Shown here: positions 20,744-20,836 of the stretch, in pieces | Position numbering within the stretch: the first letter of the stretch is position 1 | Layout: each line of letters begins with the position of its first letter | DNA from: JACQID01 sp035290885 | GTDB lineage: Archaea; Aenigmatarchaeota; Aenigmatarchaeia; GW2011-AR5 | Direction: 5' to 3' | Assembly (NCBI GenBank): GCA_035290885.1 | Contig: DATDTL010000029.1 | Span: 1-20,836, forward strand | Length of the DNA stretch: 20,836 bases | Notes under the pieces: generated by a model | What the model saw: the letters and a program-made list of their open reading frames with translations, nothing else | Told to the model about the DNA's origin: nothing | The model's database searches: none | Translations under genes and position numbers: made by a program

Positions 20744-20836
20744 AGCCCCGTCGTCTAGCGGCCTTCCTGGTTCGCAAGAAGCACGGAACGTAAAAGGATA
20801 GGGGTCTTTGGAACCTCGGACAGCGGTTCGAATCCG
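20744..20836 (+). tRNA. tRNA-Gln(UUG) with predicted D-loop intron, 3' end outside window
   Basis: The acceptor 5' strand is AGCCCCG (20744-20750) and the D-stem 5' strand GTCT (20753-20756), followed by AGCGGCC. The D-stem 3' strand GGAT is at 20796-20799. The anticodon arm is GGGGT-CTTTGGA-ACCTC (20801-20817) with anticodon TTG, so glutamine. The T arm is AGCGG-TTCGAAT-CCG (20822-20836), and about 10 nt are missing beyond the window. The D-loop is too long by about 30 nt. A bulge-helix-bulge can be drawn: bulge CCT (20762-20764), helix TCCT (20765-20768) with AGGA (20795-20798), and bulge AAA (20792-20794). Cutting after the second base of each bulge removes 20764-20793 and leaves a normal 9-nt loop, AGCGGCCAA. 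Confidence 0.85.
20764..20793 (+). other. Predicted 30-nt intron in the tRNA-Gln D-loop
   Basis: The limits follow from the bulge-helix-bulge (3-nt bulge, 4-bp helix, 3-nt bulge). The inner part can also pair as GTTC (20770-20773) with GAAC (20786-20789). Splicing would be by the archaeal tRNA endonuclease and RtcB ligase. Introns outside the canonical 37/38 position are known in some archaea. The exact ends could shift by one or two bases because exon and intron bases repeat at the joint. Confidence 0.65.

Noticed and set aside
1..20836. CRISPR arrays, insertion sequences, integrases or multi-gene defence islands
   Set aside because: I saw no direct repeat array, no transposase or integrase motif and no terminal inverted repeats. 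VapBC is the only recognised defence-related or mobile-associated module.
20744..20836. Reading the right-edge RNA gene as tRNA-Glu or as a degenerate tRNA pseudogene
   Set aside because: The anticodon loop CTTTGGA gives UUG (Gln), the A1 acceptor base and arms pair well, and the extra D-loop bases are explained by a regular bulge-helix-bulge intron.

Overview
The window is an archaeal chromosome segment of about 50% GC, densely packed with genes on both strands. Archaeal identity is clear from an archaeal-type Kae1, a GluRS with an archaeal C-terminal anticodon domain, a ThrRS with the archaeal N-terminal editing domain, archaeal Elp3, a DUF1512 protein, a TrmB regulator and a probably intron-bearing tRNA-Gln. 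Most genes have an A/T-rich box A (TTTAAG, TTTATATA or similar) centred 24-30 nt before the start codon, so most transcripts should be leaderless. A few genes (TrmB regulator, DUF1512, thrS, vapB, the second Yip1 protein, the 59-codon ORF) have Shine-Dalgarno sequences instead. Small compact genes and a non-canonical tRNA intron would fit a DPANN lineage such as Micrarchaeota, but that placement is an inference and not proven here.

Layout. 1-459: C-terminal end of kae1, cut by the window edge. 456-2339: a large unknown protein, convergent with kae1. 2418-3681: purK plus a possible tiny 3' ORF. 3771-5413: purC-sua5, divergent from purK. 5317-5660: two tiny genes not found at a 60-codon cut-off, one a two-helix membrane protein. 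5657-7303: gltX. 7384-8531: tandem Yip1-type membrane proteins. 8532-8849: gap. 8850-9497: HemK2/Mtq2-type methyltransferase. 9453-9767: unknown protein. 9865-11026: TGS-domain GTPase-like protein and a three-helix membrane protein. 11088-11699: signal-anchored surface-type protein. 11757-13819: DUF1512 protein and TrmB regulator. 13840-14418: unknown protein. 14488-16014: elp3. 16029-17009: unknown protein and a small coiled-coil protein. 17012-17735: two small membrane proteins that look like diverged tandem paralogues. 17772-19460: thrS. 19479-20062: a mostly gene-poor stretch holding one 59-codon ORF with a strong SD. 20063-20639: vapBC toxin-antitoxin. 20744-end: tRNA-Gln(UUG), cut by the window edge.

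How the genes fit together. The main theme is translation and tRNA quality. Sua5 and Kae1 are two parts of the t6A37 pathway, Elp3 modifies wobble uridine, the HemK2-like enzyme is expected to methylate release factor aRF1, and GluRS and ThrRS charge tRNAs. The archaeal GluRS probably also charges the tRNA-Gln at the right edge. A second theme is purine synthesis (PurK, PurC). The rest are membrane proteins and unknowns. The clearest non-routine observations are a predicted 30-nt intron in the D-loop of tRNA-Gln, a DRG-like protein that has the P-loop and TGS domain but lacks NKxD, several overlooked small genes, and two independent tandem duplications of membrane proteins. I did not find an obvious new multi-gene defence or mobile system.
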